A DNA stretch of 64,000 nucleotides from Cryptomeria japonica (lineage: Eukaryota > Streptophyta > Pinopsida > Cupressales > Cupressaceae), in assembly GCF_030272615.1 (NCBI RefSeq), contig NC_081413.1:160082849-160146848 (forward strand), given 5' to 3'. The notes under the pieces are model-generated. The model saw only the letters and a program-made list of their open reading frames with translations, was not told where the DNA came from and made no database searches. The translations under genes and the position numbers were made by a program. Shown here one piece after another: positions 10,999 to 22,779 of this stretch (within the stretch, counting starts at the first letter, position 1; each line of letters begins with the position of its first letter).

Positions 10999-12372
10999 TT
11001 ATTTTGATGTCGAAGGTTTTAACGACTCAGGATCAATGTATGCCGGTGAAGGAACAGCCTCACGATTACTGGAAATGATGGTCTCAGTCTTTGATTTCAG
11101 GTTATTGCAGTATATGAATGGATTAGGATCACCATTAACTATTACTTCCACTCCATTATGAGGAAACTTAATGCATTGGTGATATGTGGATGGGACTGCC
11201 CTCATTTCATGAATCCAAGGGCGTCCTAGCAATATGTTATAAGTGAGATCTAAATCCAGGACTTGACAAACCACATCCTTTGTAGCTGGCCCAACTCTGA
11301 GAGGTAAGGTGACTGTGCCCTTGGATGAACGCTCTTCATCATCATATGCCTTAATGGTGATTTGATTTGTAGAATTCATAGCTTTATCAAAATATCCCAA
11401 TTGTGTAATAGTGTTCAATGTGCAAATGTTTAGACCTGCTCCTCCATCTATCAGGACTCTTTTTATTCGATGTTTGTGTATGAAGGCTTCAATGTGTAAT
11501 GGTGCATTATGTGGCTGACTTACGGAGGCATCATCAGCTTTTGTGAATGTAAGGGAGTGTGGAATGGAAAGGTATCCCACCATGGCTTGAAACTGGTCCA
11601 CGTTCAGATCAGTAGGAACAATAATATCTCTCAGGATTTTGTCAAGAATGGCTTTATGTGCAGGAGATATGCGTAATAGCTCAAGGATTGAAATGAGCGC
11701 GGGTGTCTTCCCTAACTGTTCTACAAGGTCATACTCAGGTTTGGTTGATGAAGAAGTGGTGTTTTTAGTCGGAGCACCTTGCAAAGTGGTTTTACCTCGG
11801 TGAGTTGTAACATGACATTCAGAGGTAGGTTCAAAAGAAGATCCAACACCTTTTAGGACAATCCTGGGTCTCTGAGTAGATTTCTCAGAGGCTTTGTCCT
11901 TGATGATAATGGTAGAGACATAATTGTCCATTGAGATGTGATTGATGGTTGAATCATAGTTGTAAGATGCTCTGGTATAGTTGGTTTGATCCTCTGTGGC
12001 TTTATCTTTTCCCTTGTCATGTTTTTGGAATGGTTCCTTAAACATCTCATGTTCTTGATTGGATGAGTGTCCCTCAATCTCAATGTCACCTCTATCAATG
12101 AGATCTTGTATGATGTTCTTTAGTTGATGAGAATTTCCTTTCTTATGACCCTTACTCTTATGAAATTCACAATACTCATCATCATTCCACCAATTCGGCT
12201 TAACCTTTGGTTCATATGGAGGAAAATATGGAACTGTGATTACTTTGTTTGCCACTAGCTTTTTGAAAACTAACTCAAGTGGTTCTCCCAATGGAGTGTA
12301 CTTCCTTCATGATCTAGAAGTTGTTTGAGTATTCACTTGATTGTTTGTAGAACTGGATCCCGAAAAGATGAA
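10999..12372 (-). pseudogene. Zinc-finger-like segment and aspartic protease
   Basis: The pol frame starts after gag in a different frame. It is open from about 12372 with one TGA near 12303 and then to 10999. The N-terminal part has KYTPLGEPLELVFKKL and a degenerate zinc motif, CEFHKSKGHKKGNS (C, H, H present, last Cys replaced by Ser). The retropepsin-like domain shows the active-site loop VLIDGGAGLNI, the second half LPLRVG and LLGRPWIHEM. The D-G-G variant of D-S/T-G occurs in this lineage. The protease would cut the Gag-Pol polyprotein. The frame ends with TAA at 10999-11001, where CAA fits. Confidence 0.85.
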
Positions 12373-12377
12373 TTTGG

Positions 12378-14012
12378 TCACACTATGTTGGCATCAACAA
12401 CACCATCATTGACTGTGTTCTTGTTTTTATTCCAAAATCTTGGCTTGTCTTTTCCTTTAAAGTCATCTTTGTTTTTCTTGAATATCTTGATGACTCCTTG
12501 TTCAATTAGGACCTTTTCTATCGCTAAGCCTTTTTCAATAACATCCTTGAAGGTGGACAAACAAGCTTTCCTTAGGTCATAGCCAATGTCTTTGTTAACA
12601 TTTTGTGTGAACATCTCTACCATTTGTTTTTGTGGAATTTCACAAGAGCATCTGTTGGCTAGATTTCTCCATCTTTGTAAAAATGATGCAAAAGACTCTC
12701 CCTCTTTTTGCTTGGTGTTGCACAAAGTAGTGACTGATATGTCTATCTCTATGTTGTAGGAGAAATGTTGGATAAATGCCTCTGCTAAGTCACCCCATGA
12801 CTTAATTCCAGGTGGAAGTTGGGAGAACCATTCCATAGCTTGATCACCTAAGCTCTGTGGGAATAATCTCATCAAATATGTCTCTTCTGCTGCTATCTCA
12901 ATGCAAGCTGTGAAAAACTGTCGTATGTGTGCCTTAGGATCCCCTTTTCCTCTATACTTATCAAACTTAGGCATCACAAAGTGTGTAGGAAAAGGAGGCA
13001 TTGGAATGCTCTTGTCAAATGGACAAGGACATATGTCTCTCATTGTGTATGTTGGCTTCGGTGTATTTATGTCCTCCATTTTCTTTTGTAAGTCCCTGAT
13101 TTGTTGTTCCAAATTGCTCTTAGGTGGAGATCGACTTCTTGGACCATACCCTATGCTTGAGGCCCCAATTGGAGGAGGAGCATGTTGCATATATGGATGA
13201 TATTGATCATACACATGTTCATATGGAGGAGGTTTATAGTGATGCTATGTATATGGACCACTTGGTATAGATTCATGTTGAGGAACACCATATCTATTTT
13301 GTACATGTATACCATACTCTATAGGCATGTCATGTTCTAATGTGTTGCCCCCAAATTTGACATGGGGTTTCCTTGTGTCCAAATTTTGAGCATGCCTTTG
13401 AATATCCAATTGCTTTGGTGGTTGATCCTTAGCATTGATATGTGATTGAACATATTTCTCTGCATAAGACTTCGATAATGGTCTGCGAAAGTGAGTATCA
13501 TATGCTTGACCATGTGTATGTGGGACCTCTGGTTTTTGAAACAAAGATGATGGTGATTCAGGCAAAAGATGTGGTCTTCTATTGCCTCCACTATTAGGCC
13601 TCCTTTGATCCATGTTGGAGTGAGGTTGTTACAAAGGTCGATTTTCCATTATTTGAGACATGTCAAAATCATGAGGTATCTTGGCTCCACTTTGTGCCAT
13701 CATTTGTAAGAAGTATTGTCTATCCCTCATTATTTACTCAACCAATCGATTGAAATGGGGATTCATAATGGATTCTTCCACATCTGCTGAATGTACTGAA
13801 AAGTTGTCCATATTGTCATTTTGTGTAGCATTATTGTTTGTAGTGTCCATGTTCTCAACATTTGGAATGTTTCTATAGGCATCCATGTCAGGTAATGTAG
13901 TATGATCAGAATTGAAAAAGATATCATTATCATACTCATAAGAACTCATGTTTGCGGACTCTTGAGCCTCTTTAGTTTCTCTCCTAGATTTTTGAAGACG
14001 GGTTTCAACCAT
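12378..14012 (-). pseudogene. Gag of the Tat element
   Basis: The frame starts with ATG at 14012 (MVETRLQKSRRETKEAQ) and runs about 545 codons to TGA at 12378. Stops at 13734 (TAA), about 13626 (TAA) and about 13242 (TAG) all fit decayed Gln codons. The N-terminal third is rich in Asn, Pro and Tyr. The retrotransposon gag (capsid) domain lies near 12460-13060, with LFPQSLGDQAMEWFSQLPPG, SWGDLAEAFIQHF and FASFLQRWRNLANRC. Gag forms the particle that packages the element's RNA. The protease frame follows in another frame about 30-80 bp on, either by old frameshift mutation or by programmed frameshifting. Confidence 0.92.
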
Positions 14013-14499
14013 GAACTAGGTATTGACCAAGATGTGTGAGACTAGATGAAAATGGAAAGAGTATGGAAGACCAAGAGTTGGATGGAATGTAAATGAATCT
14101 GAAGTGTACTTGCAATGTCCAAAGTGTAAGACCAAGTATGCATGTAGTAGAGTAGGTGTGGCTTCCAAAGAGAGGATAGTTTCTCTTGATGAGGTAAGTT
14201 AACCTTGACTCTAAGTAAGACCAAATGAGACCCAAAGGTAAGAAACCTTGACGAGGGACCACTTAGCAAAGTGTTGTTGTACGTAGTGTGTTGACAAAGT
14301 ATGATGAGGACAAGCAAGTGACCTTTTGACTCAAGTTTAGACAAATGTGAATGTAATGTAAGGTGTGAAGCAATGATGGACTTTGTGAGACCCAAAGACA
14401 GGTTGACTGCTAAATGAAATCCGGGAGAAATGACCTAGGAAGCTCAAGAATTCCGAAACTGACTGTGTTTGTTTGCTGGACTGTAACAATTTTTCAATT

Positions 14500-14680
14500 C
14501 TGAACACAGACGCGGTTTCCTGACGTAAACGCAGCTCTGTTTAAGACAGATGCATTTCTAAGATTTTTTTGCAAAGTGTAATGTTTATTCTTGGAACACA
14601 GATGCGATTCTGCCCTTCATAGATGTGGTTATACAACACAGACGCTATTATGTCCGACACAGATGCATTTCTATAAAATT
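14500..14680 (-). repeat. GCGTCTGTG-like motif cluster in the leader, gag-proximal
   Basis: About five copies of ACACAGACGC or ACACAGATGC (plus-strand reading) are spaced 20-45 bp apart, for example near 14502, 14598, 14636 and 14658. On the sense strand of the element they read GCGTCTGTGT. Confidence 0.65.
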
Positions 14681-15889
14681 TGTGCAATTTTTTCCAATAT
14701 GTGAAGTCATTTTGTTGTGACCAAATTTGACTGTTTGACTGTTTTTCATGACAAGAGGACACAGTGTTGATGAAGACCCAATGTTTGCAAGTGTCTAGAC
14801 TCAAAATGACTCCAAGAAAAGTGTGTCGTTTGATGTAAAAATGTTTTGCATACACTTGAAGACACAAAAGACATAATGTTTTGTTGTTTGGTCTTGAATG
14901 TTTTGAATGTTTAAAATAAGTCAAGCACAATTCTTATGGCTGGCCAAGACAATAGTTGTTGATCCCACATGGGGTTTTACCCCCAAGGCTATGCTATTCA
15001 GAGCAGATACTTAGATGCTTGACCTCACTAGCTCCATCCTCAGCACTCACTTCTCGAGTCAACCAAGCATCAGTCCCCACGAAAACTCCTCGTGGTGAAC
15101 TTTGTATCTCTACTAAGAACTGTATGTGTGTGGGCTGCTACCAGAGGTCTGACCTCCTACCTCAACAACTAGAAGGATTTGGGCTTCTAAAACAAAAAGG
15201 TGCTAGTAAGGGCATCCGCTCGTGTGGCCATACATACGACACTTTTAGCTCTGTAAATACAAAAGGCTCCCAGCCGTTAGGGGTTACACCCTACAACTGA
15301 TCAAATAAATTTGATCAAATGGGTTTATGGGGAGACATAGTGTCAGTATGAACTAATCAGCACACGTTATCCATAGTTTTCACCATGAATACAGTTGTTT
15401 ATAGTGGTTCGGAAGAGGTGGGTTTTCCTCGCTACCACTTGGGTTGTTCTCTTCTCACTAGTAGTCCTAATGACCACATGGCAAGATAGGCTCTCTAAAG
15501 ATCAAACAAAAAGAGCCTATTGCTCAAGACACAAAAGACAATGATTCAATTTTAGTGCACCAATTGAAGTGTTTGCTAGTCTATGAAAACAAGGCACACA
15601 ATAAAAATACAAAAACCCTTGCCAACAACCTGCAACAAAGATTTATTTGTAGTTTGGATTGTTTCAAATGATCACCCCTTCTTGCAAGCACACAAGTTAG
15701 GTAAATTTTAAACCCAAAAGACTTTGTGAAAATAGGGGCCTTCAACCAAACGATTTAGCTTTCAAGACAAGCTGCACCAATTTCGTTAGCTAGATCTGAA
15801 AATGTTAGCTCAAAATAAACCAGATCTGAAACCCTAAATGCAAAATCTAAAAAATGAATCAATAAAAACCCAAAATTTGAAATTGGTGA

Positions 15890-16150
15890 ACACAGATACG
15901 ATTACCCTCAACACAGATGTGACTTGGTGACACAGACGCAGTTCTGTGAGATACAAATGTGACTACAGAACGCAGACGCGTCTTCTGGACACAGACGCGG
16001 CTAAAAATAGCACAGACACGATTTTATAACACAAATGCGCTTTCCTGGAACCTGCAAAATAAAATATTGTCAATAACACAGACGCGACTCCAGATGTCAC
16101 AGACACACCAGAAAATCAAAAATGCGATCCGAAAGTGCACAGACGCGAAA
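15890..16150 (-). repeat. GCGTCTGTG-like motif cluster in the leader, PBS-proximal
   Basis: About eleven copies of CACAGACGCG, CACAGATGTG or CACAGACACG (plus-strand reading) lie between 15890 and 16147. On the element's sense strand the motif is CGCGTCTGTG. At the other end of the element (2160-2400) the same motif lies on the opposite strand. Confidence 0.7.
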
Positions 16151-16236
16151 ATATCAAAATGCTGCCGAAAACGTCAGATCTGCAACTTCAAAATACAAAA
16201 TCTGCAACAAGGATGTTAAATGCAAAAGGGACAAGA

Positions 16237-16254
16237 GTCCCATCGGGCATGCCA
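16237..16254 (-). other. Primer binding site, tRNA not identified
   Basis: Three bases inside the 5' LTR the minus strand reads TGGCATGCCCGATGGGAC. Its complement ends in CCA, as a tRNA 3' end must. It is not the initiator-Met site used by the other elements in this window. I could not match it to a tRNA from memory. Confidence 0.65.
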
Positions 16255-16257
16255 AAA

Positions 16258-16929
16258 TGTATATGGTGAAAATGGATACAAATAATAACGATATTGAAAG
16301 GCTAAATGAATTCAACCACAAAACCCTAGCCTAACAACAACAAAGATCCACCATAACATATGAAGATTACCTAAGACAATGCAAATCAAATGAAATCACA
16401 AATATTATACCATCACATGTCCAATAGGGTTTGGATCTCCATTCTTCCTATCTCCATTGATCTTGCTTGATATATTTGCTCTCAGATTTTATATGCAAAA
16501 GAGCTCAACAAAGAACAGAATGTGGTTGCAAGTAGGATCGTAGTGTAGTCAAGTCATTAAGATCATTGATTAGAATGCATAGAACGATTAGGGTTTGATA
16601 ATGAAGGAAGCATCTCCTTATATAGAAGACACTATATGAAATGGAGGGATAAGATTGAGAGGTGTAAAAGGAGGTCGGCTATGATTAGAGGGTAGGTAAA
16701 AGAAATAATAAAATAATGAAAGGGGTAGGTAGTGTATGAATTAAGAGATGAATGACATGTGTCGTGGGTAGAAAAGGTTAATGAATTAATTAAATAAATA
16801 AATATTTATTTAATTAATAGAAGAAGTGGGATGATTAAATAAATAAGATATTTATTTAATTTAGGAAAAGGATAATTTAAATAAATAAAATATTTATTTA
16901 ATTAGATTGGACAATTTTGGGTGTCTACA
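16258..16929 (-). repeat. 5' LTR of the Tat element
   Basis: This 672-bp copy is the upstream LTR for the minus-strand genes. In sense orientation it starts TGTAGACACCC, then has A/T palindromic arms in U3, a TATA box, and ends CCATATACA. A PBS-like site follows directly at 16254-16237. Confidence 0.94.
16617..16626 (-). promoter_or_regulatory. TATA box in the 5' LTR
   Basis: CTATATAAGG on the minus strand lies inside the LTR, upstream of the predicted transcript, and is conserved in the left LTR. Transcription of the element probably starts about 25-35 bp downstream of it (inference). Confidence 0.6.
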
Positions 16930-16934
16930 AGATG
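16930..16934. repeat. Target site duplication AGATG, right copy
   Basis: AGATG directly follows the right LTR and matches 853-857. It fixes the right border of the Tat element. Confidence 0.93.
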
Positions 16935-19900
16935 TTTTTCAGATCTCTATTCCATGAATACCTCTCTATTGTATTCTTCATGATCGATGTATCTTCAGCA
17001 TGTTCACTCCATGAGAACCTTTCTCATATTTGCTTGTACCTTATGTGTATTTATGTATTACTTCATGGTTTACATGTATGATTCATGCCTTACATGTATT
17101 CATATGTATTGTTTGTGCTTTACATAGCTCCTTCATGGCTTATGAGCATTACTTCATGCCTTGTAGTCTTCTCAAAATATTGCAAAATCATTCAACAAGA
17201 AAAAGAGTAGTAGAGGCTACATACCAAAATAAATTTGATCTCCCTCTTTATTTCTTCACTTTCTTCCCTATTTTCTTCCTCCCTTCTTTATCACTTCCCT
17301 TTTTCTTTATTTTTCCTTGATATAACTAGGCTTTTTTTCTTAATGTTCTTCATGAATCTAAAGACTCCTTTACACTCCCCACTTTACATCCATGGCAAGT
17401 ACCTCCATAACTTCACTTAGTGTGAAGTAATTATTCTCCTCTACCATGGCCTTCATATATCTTTCATATATCCTTTCATATACCATCCATATATTTATCG
17501 ACCTCATTATAAGACTTTGAATCTATCTCTTCTACCTTATTATGTGACAACAAAATGTGAGGATTTAAGAGAAGCTTCAAATCATAATAGCCCTTATCAT
17601 TGGCTCAAAAAGAGTATCATATTATGCCTCCTAGATTGGATGGCTCTGATCCTCATCACACTATTAAGCTTTGTCCTCCTCACTAGATTGTTTGCACTCG
17701 TGTTGACAGAATTGTGAAGATTATATTTCAACAATTTTTCATTTTTTTTTCTCGCTTCTGATTCAACTCTTTATATGTCCTAAAATTGTATGAGCCTAAT
17801 AGCTTCTACTCTTGTTGATAGTTTGGTGGCTCTGAACAATGGCTCCTTTGAAGAAGCTTGATCCTTGTAATTTTGGCCTTCCTTGTAATTTTGGCCTTCC
17901 ATGATGTGAAAAAGAGGTTATGTTATGAATAATGGTCTAGATAATTTAATTATTTTTTATTATGTTAAGTATGAGTAAATTTGGGCTTCCTTGGCTATGG
18001 TCACTATTTTGTACTAACTATTGTCATTTAGTGTGATTTGAGCATGGACTTCAAGTACTCATGAGGGTAGAAATAATATTCAAGTGCTAGGGGGTACGCG
18101 GCCTTGACCAAGCGATGAAAGTATCAAGAAAGTACAAGTGATTCATGTGTAGATCAATGTATAATTCATCTATTAATTCCTAGCAACATTCTCAAATAAA
18201 CAAGCAAAGAGGTATGTTGAGTGCATATATACATTTTATGTTTCCATGATATAAGTAAGATATCAAACATGTAACTTAGATTGATTTGCAATTTCATTCA
18301 TAAATATTAGATCTTACTTGTGGATTTTTGAATGCATAATATCTCGTTGATTTCAATATCTTTATTTCAAGTACTCTTTTCAACGTGAAACTCCACTCAT
18401 TGAAGTCTCTTACTAATGCAAGTCAGTTATCCTATCGATGATGATATGTTTTGCATACATTTTATGGGGAAATCTTATTAATATCTATGGTTGGGTTGTT
18501 AATTGTTTTGTGAAAATATATACAAGTAGATTGGGACATTAGAGTTATAAACACCGTAAATTGTGTTTGAGATCATTGTCCTAATTGTAACAATCAACCA
18601 CCATTGGCCCAAGGCCACACCAACACCGTTGTGACACCAAGGTTTGTGCATACTGGTGTAAGGGCTACTCTTAGGATATTTCATTACCATTACATATACA
18701 CACCTAGTGGGGTTTCCAAACACAACTTATTTGAGTAGGCAGTATCACTGGTAAACTTGTGATTATCACAATTGGTACCCTTAGGATAGTCATTAATATT
18801 TGGTCTATGGCACTTTTTTATGGCTTTCTAAACGCTTCTATGGGGTGTACAGGGGTCCCACACATCTCTTCCAACATTCCATCCAAGGCACTTCACTCTC
18901 ACCTATCTTATATTCCACTTTCTCTATGCTGCTATCCTAGAGGTCCGATACATGCTGTTAACATTGCTTTGATAACTCCAAATTCATATCTAAGCTCATC
19001 CTAAGGTAACATGTTCATAGTCAATCAATAAGCTTTCTCTATGTGATTTCAAGTAAGATATTGATCTATATAGTTAATTTTGTGATTGATTTGAGGGATA
19101 CATCCATTGTCAAACCTTAAGAAAATTTTGTTCCATATCCTAGATTTATTTTGTTTTAATTCTTAGTGAGTAATTTTCAATCATAATAAAGTGGTATATA
19201 TCCTTATATTTCAATGACAAAAGATCAGGTTATTTGAATAAATACATATAAACATAAATATATTTTTCAAATTGCTTTGATATATTATGTATAACAAATT
19301 GCTATGGTTGCAAATTGATTTGATATGGTTTCCAATTGCTTTGATATATTACGTATAACAGATTGCTATAACTGAATTTTTGTGCTATACTCTTGGATCC
19401 AATACTCATGATTTTGGATTTTAGATAGCATGCCTCGCTAGATTACTTTGGACTATAGGTGTGGATTCATTATAGTTTATGCTAAAATAATTCAAACAAT
19501 TGTACATATTTTATGGGTACCTTCACTTAAGAAACTCATGTCTCATCTCAATTATGTTCAATTACATTGTCAATTTAAATATTTGGTCAAGTTTGAGGTA
19601 GGAACTCAAATTCCTCCTTTGTTTTTCAATTGAATTGATTTTAGTTTGTTGCAAATGAATTTTTGAGTTAATTAAAGTATTCTTTAAATTTAAATCTCTC
19701 CATTTGGATAATTATATAATTTGTATGAACCAAATTTCAAAATTATGAGTATATATGAGGTTATGCTGTTCAATTCTATTTGGGATGTTGAAATGACAAA
19801 TCGAGGGAGTATTGTATTGTTGAGTTGATTAGAATCAAAAGGCTATTCTTGCATTTTCATTTTATGCACTTTGAAATTTCAAGGTTTTTGAGGTCCATTA

Positions 19901-20418
19901 GTTAAGGGTGTTTGTCTTGGTCCCATAGACTATTTAGTCTCGTGGACATCATTAAAATCCTTCATTCATTCATTCATCAATGGTAATTGGCCTCATGACT
20001 GGTTTTTGGTCCAAACTTGGGAATTATTGAAAAGTGGTATTTGATGATTTTGAGATGATATTCTATTATGGAATCATGATAACATATATGTGAATTTTGA
20101 TAAGGGATCAATTGGGATCCATTCTCTTGGTGTTGTGCCCAATTGAGTATGTCTTGCTTATGAATGAAAATGGCATTTTGCAATTGAGATAATTTGATGT
20201 ATTTGAGATGTCTTGCATTTAGATATGGCATGAGCTTAGTCCTAGAGTGAGTCTAGGGAGTGGCTCCCACTTGTGTCCCTCATCTGAAAGTGGTACGCTT
20301 GGCATTCATGTTTGGGGAATTTTGTAATCAAGTGATAATAGAACAATAGACTTTGGTTAAAACAAATAACAAGATAATTGGTTCCTTGAGCATGCCTTGA
20401 GTGATATCACAACACTAT
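16935..20418. other. Unassigned AT-rich DNA
   Basis: About 3.5 kb without a gene I recognise. It holds a pyrimidine-rich run (17236-17325), a short direct duplication of CTTGTAATTTTGGCCTTC (17867-17901), a two-copy 63-bp repeat (see separate entry) and a small CATT microsatellite (19962-19977). Open frames are all under 100 codons and show no domain. Confidence 0.45.
19270..19370 (+). repeat. Two-copy repeat with 63-bp spacing
   Basis: AATTGCTTTGATATATTA followed by YGTATAACARATTGCTAT occurs near 19270 and again near 19333, separated by a related AAATTGATTTGATATGG segment. It is a small degenerate tandem duplication. Confidence 0.7.
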
Positions 20419-21118
20419 GGGTGTTTTGGGAAGGCATTCTCACACATGGAGTGTTGGGACTTGTACAAAGAGGCATGCCCAATCACATAAGGATTATATG
20501 ATCGTTGTTCTTGTTCACATGAGAGAATGCTTGGTTCCATATGGTCTGTCCCCAAGAGCACATACAATGAAAGGCATGCCCGCACATGGAGTGTTGGGAC
20601 TTGTGCAAAGAGACATACCCACTCATTTAGCATAGGGATTGTGTGATCGTTGTTCTCGTCCATATGAGAGAATGCTTGGTTCTATATGGTGCATCCCCAT
20701 GAGCACATATAATGAAAGGTGAGCCTGCACATGCAGTGTTGGGACTTGTGCAAAGAGACATGCCCACTCATGTAGCACATGGATTGTGTGATTCTTGTTC
20801 TCGTCTGTCTGTGAGAATGCTTGGTTCCATATGGTGCATCCCCATGAGCACATACGATGAAAGGCATGCCCACACATGGAGCATTGGGACTTGTTGGAAG
20901 AGACATGCTTGCTCATGTAGCAAAAGGATTGCATGATCGTCCTTCTTGTCCATATGAGAGAATGCTTGGTTCCATATGGTGCATCCCCATGAGCACATAT
21001 GATGAAAGGCATGCCCACACATGGAGCATTGGGACTTGTTAGAAGAGACATGCCTGCTCATGTAGCACAAGGATTGCACAATCGTCCTTCTCGTCCATAT
21101 GAGAGAATCTCTACTCAA
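20419..21118 (+). repeat. Tandem satellite, five units of about 145 bp
   Basis: The landmark CACACATGGAG (or CGCACATGGAG and similar) recurs at 20441, 20581, 20726, 20871 and 21016, giving steps of 140, 145, 145 and 145 bp. Each unit also carries GAGAGAATGCTTGGTTCCAT and CATCCCCATGAGCACATA. Units differ by scattered substitutions. A stray part of a unit, CATCCCCATGAGCACATACG, reappears at about 21358. Open frames on both strands in this stretch come from the repeat. Since 145 is not a multiple of three, they do not encode a repeated peptide in one frame. Confidence 0.92.
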
Positions 21119-22779
21119 AATGAACAACTATCTCATACTAATCCCTATATCATCTTTTATGATGTGACAATTCTTGGATCTCCTCAAACTATTGCTTGAT
21201 CATCCCAACTAAGACTACCTCTCCCCCCACACTATTGGTTGTGTGTTATGCCTCATCCCTCTCCCCTTGATTCCAAGAGACCCTCTCCTTTGTTCTTAGT
21301 TGTGTGTGCTCCATGATGTCCCTCTCCTGCTGCAATCTATCTTTGTTGGTGTGCAGCATCCCCATGAGCACATACGATGACACTTCCTCCACTACACTCT
21401 AGAATCTAATGCCTTGTGTATTTTTAAAGTAGTGACCCTATGTGGATTCATGACTTGGTATCATCCTCCTCTATTGATGTTGCACTGTATTGTTCCATTA
21501 CTTGTGTCATGTATGCATCATGTATGGCATGTGTGAGCCTATCATCCCCCTTGTATACTTTGATTGACTATTTCAAAATATCTCCACAAGCACGATGGGG
21601 TGGACCTAAGGGTTCCATGTGGTCAGGTGGCATTGCAAACCACCATTGGGGACTGATGGACTCAATTTGTGATCACCTTGGAGAGCACTTTCACCTCCCT
21701 CAACACATGTTCTTTCTCTTTCATCTATTCTTGCAAGTTGTAATTCAAATGTATATTGAAATAAGCATTGTAATCATTGATGATATGTATATTAAACACT
21801 CGAAGTGGAGATTGATGTAATTCAACATAATTGATATGGTTTATGCTAACTTCACTTAAGTATATTATGGGCCCATAACCCATAGGTCCCAAGATCAATT
21901 TCATAACTAGAAAATAAGATATCTAAATGAGTTGAAAATTTTTAGAAGTAAACATGTGGGCATGTTGAACTATACAGGGGGAGAGATGACCTTTAAAATT
22001 TTATTTTTTTATACCAAAATTTAAATTCAAATACCCTAGTTACTTAAACAAAAGAAAGGTTGGAACTATTTTATATCAAGTGTTTTGTGGGTGGTCATAA
22101 TGCATTTCTGTTTTCTTTTAAGATGCTAGTAACATTATTTTTAGTACTATCTTTACCTATTGTACTTTGCTATTGGACTCGATCAACCCAATAACCTTGT
22201 ACATGTGATTTATTTTATTAAAGAGGATATTCATGTAGTTCAAAATACATGATTATCATCTTTGAATATATATTGAATATATAATAACGAGTGACTACTT
22301 AGTATGAGATACATACATGTCATTCAATAGGTATATGTCATGTATTGACATAGGATGACACTTTATATGAGATTATCAATTTGGGATATACTTATAAGAA
22401 ATATGTGTATATATAGTAGATAAGGTTTGGTAGCTCCCAAGAACAACTAACTTAGATAAGGTAGATAAAGTCATTTCATCTCCTTGATTGGATTTAAAGG
22501 CTCTTGTATTTGGGTTAGCTAATTCCCTATCAGCACCATTTTTAAAAGGTTTACCAGTACTCAGTGGTTCATACAATCCTCTTCGGAGCTAGACCATATC
22601 AACCATGGTATGCTTGATCATATTAGCTTGAAATCAGTGTGCCCCATATTAGCTTGAAACCTATGCCCCCTATTGGTAGCTGATGAGGATAGAATATAAT
22701 TATCTATACATATCAATGAGGTGTTCTTTACGTCTAGATAATAATATATTTTTTTTAAATTAAATTTTCATCGGAATTA
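21119..22779. other. Unassigned DNA after the satellite
   Basis: About 1.7 kb. It contains the stray satellite fragment at about 21355-21385. A 126-codon frame at 21440-21820 shows no recognised domain. Nothing else is supported. Confidence 0.4.

Larger units (their letters stand above)
14013..16236. other. Long leader (5' UTR) of the Tat element
   Basis: About 2.2 kb between PBS and gag. It holds two clusters of the CACAGACGC-like motif (given separately). A 114-codon plus-strand frame at 14956-15300 and several shorter ones have no recognised domain, and I treat them as chance. Long leaders are usual in this lineage. Confidence 0.6.
858..16929 (-). mobile_element. Ty3/Gypsy LTR retrotransposon, Tat type, complete but decayed
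   Basis: The element is bounded by two similar LTRs that start TGTATATGG and end GTGTCTACA (plus-strand reading). They are flanked by a perfect 5-bp duplication, AGATG, at 853-857 and 16930-16934. The coding order on the minus strand is gag, protease, G-patch segment, RT, RNase H, second RNase H, integrase. The integrase-last order defines Ty3/Gypsy, and the extra RNase H is the known mark of the Tat lineage. Non-coding space is large: about 2.2 kb before gag and 4.8 kb after integrase. The latter holds a PMD gene on the opposite strand. Stops in every domain and a changed RT active site mean this copy cannot be autonomous. Confidence 0.95.

Noticed and set aside
14956-15300. 114-codon plus-strand frame in the Tat leader
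   Set aside because: No recognised domain, antisense to the element and inside a leader with no sign of expression. Chance is the simplest reading.
20419-21118. Regular repeats considered as a CRISPR array
   Set aside because: Units are contiguous 145-bp copies without unique spacers, in eukaryotic repeat-rich DNA.
20623-21127. Overlapping 60-142-codon frames on both strands with Cys/His-rich repeats (zinc-finger-like look)
   Set aside because: They lie wholly in the 145-bp satellite. The period is not a multiple of three, so the peptide does not repeat in one frame, and Cys/His pairs do not form a regular motif.
21440-21820. 126-codon plus-strand frame
   Set aside because: No domain, no codon or context support, no similarity to the element proteins in the window.
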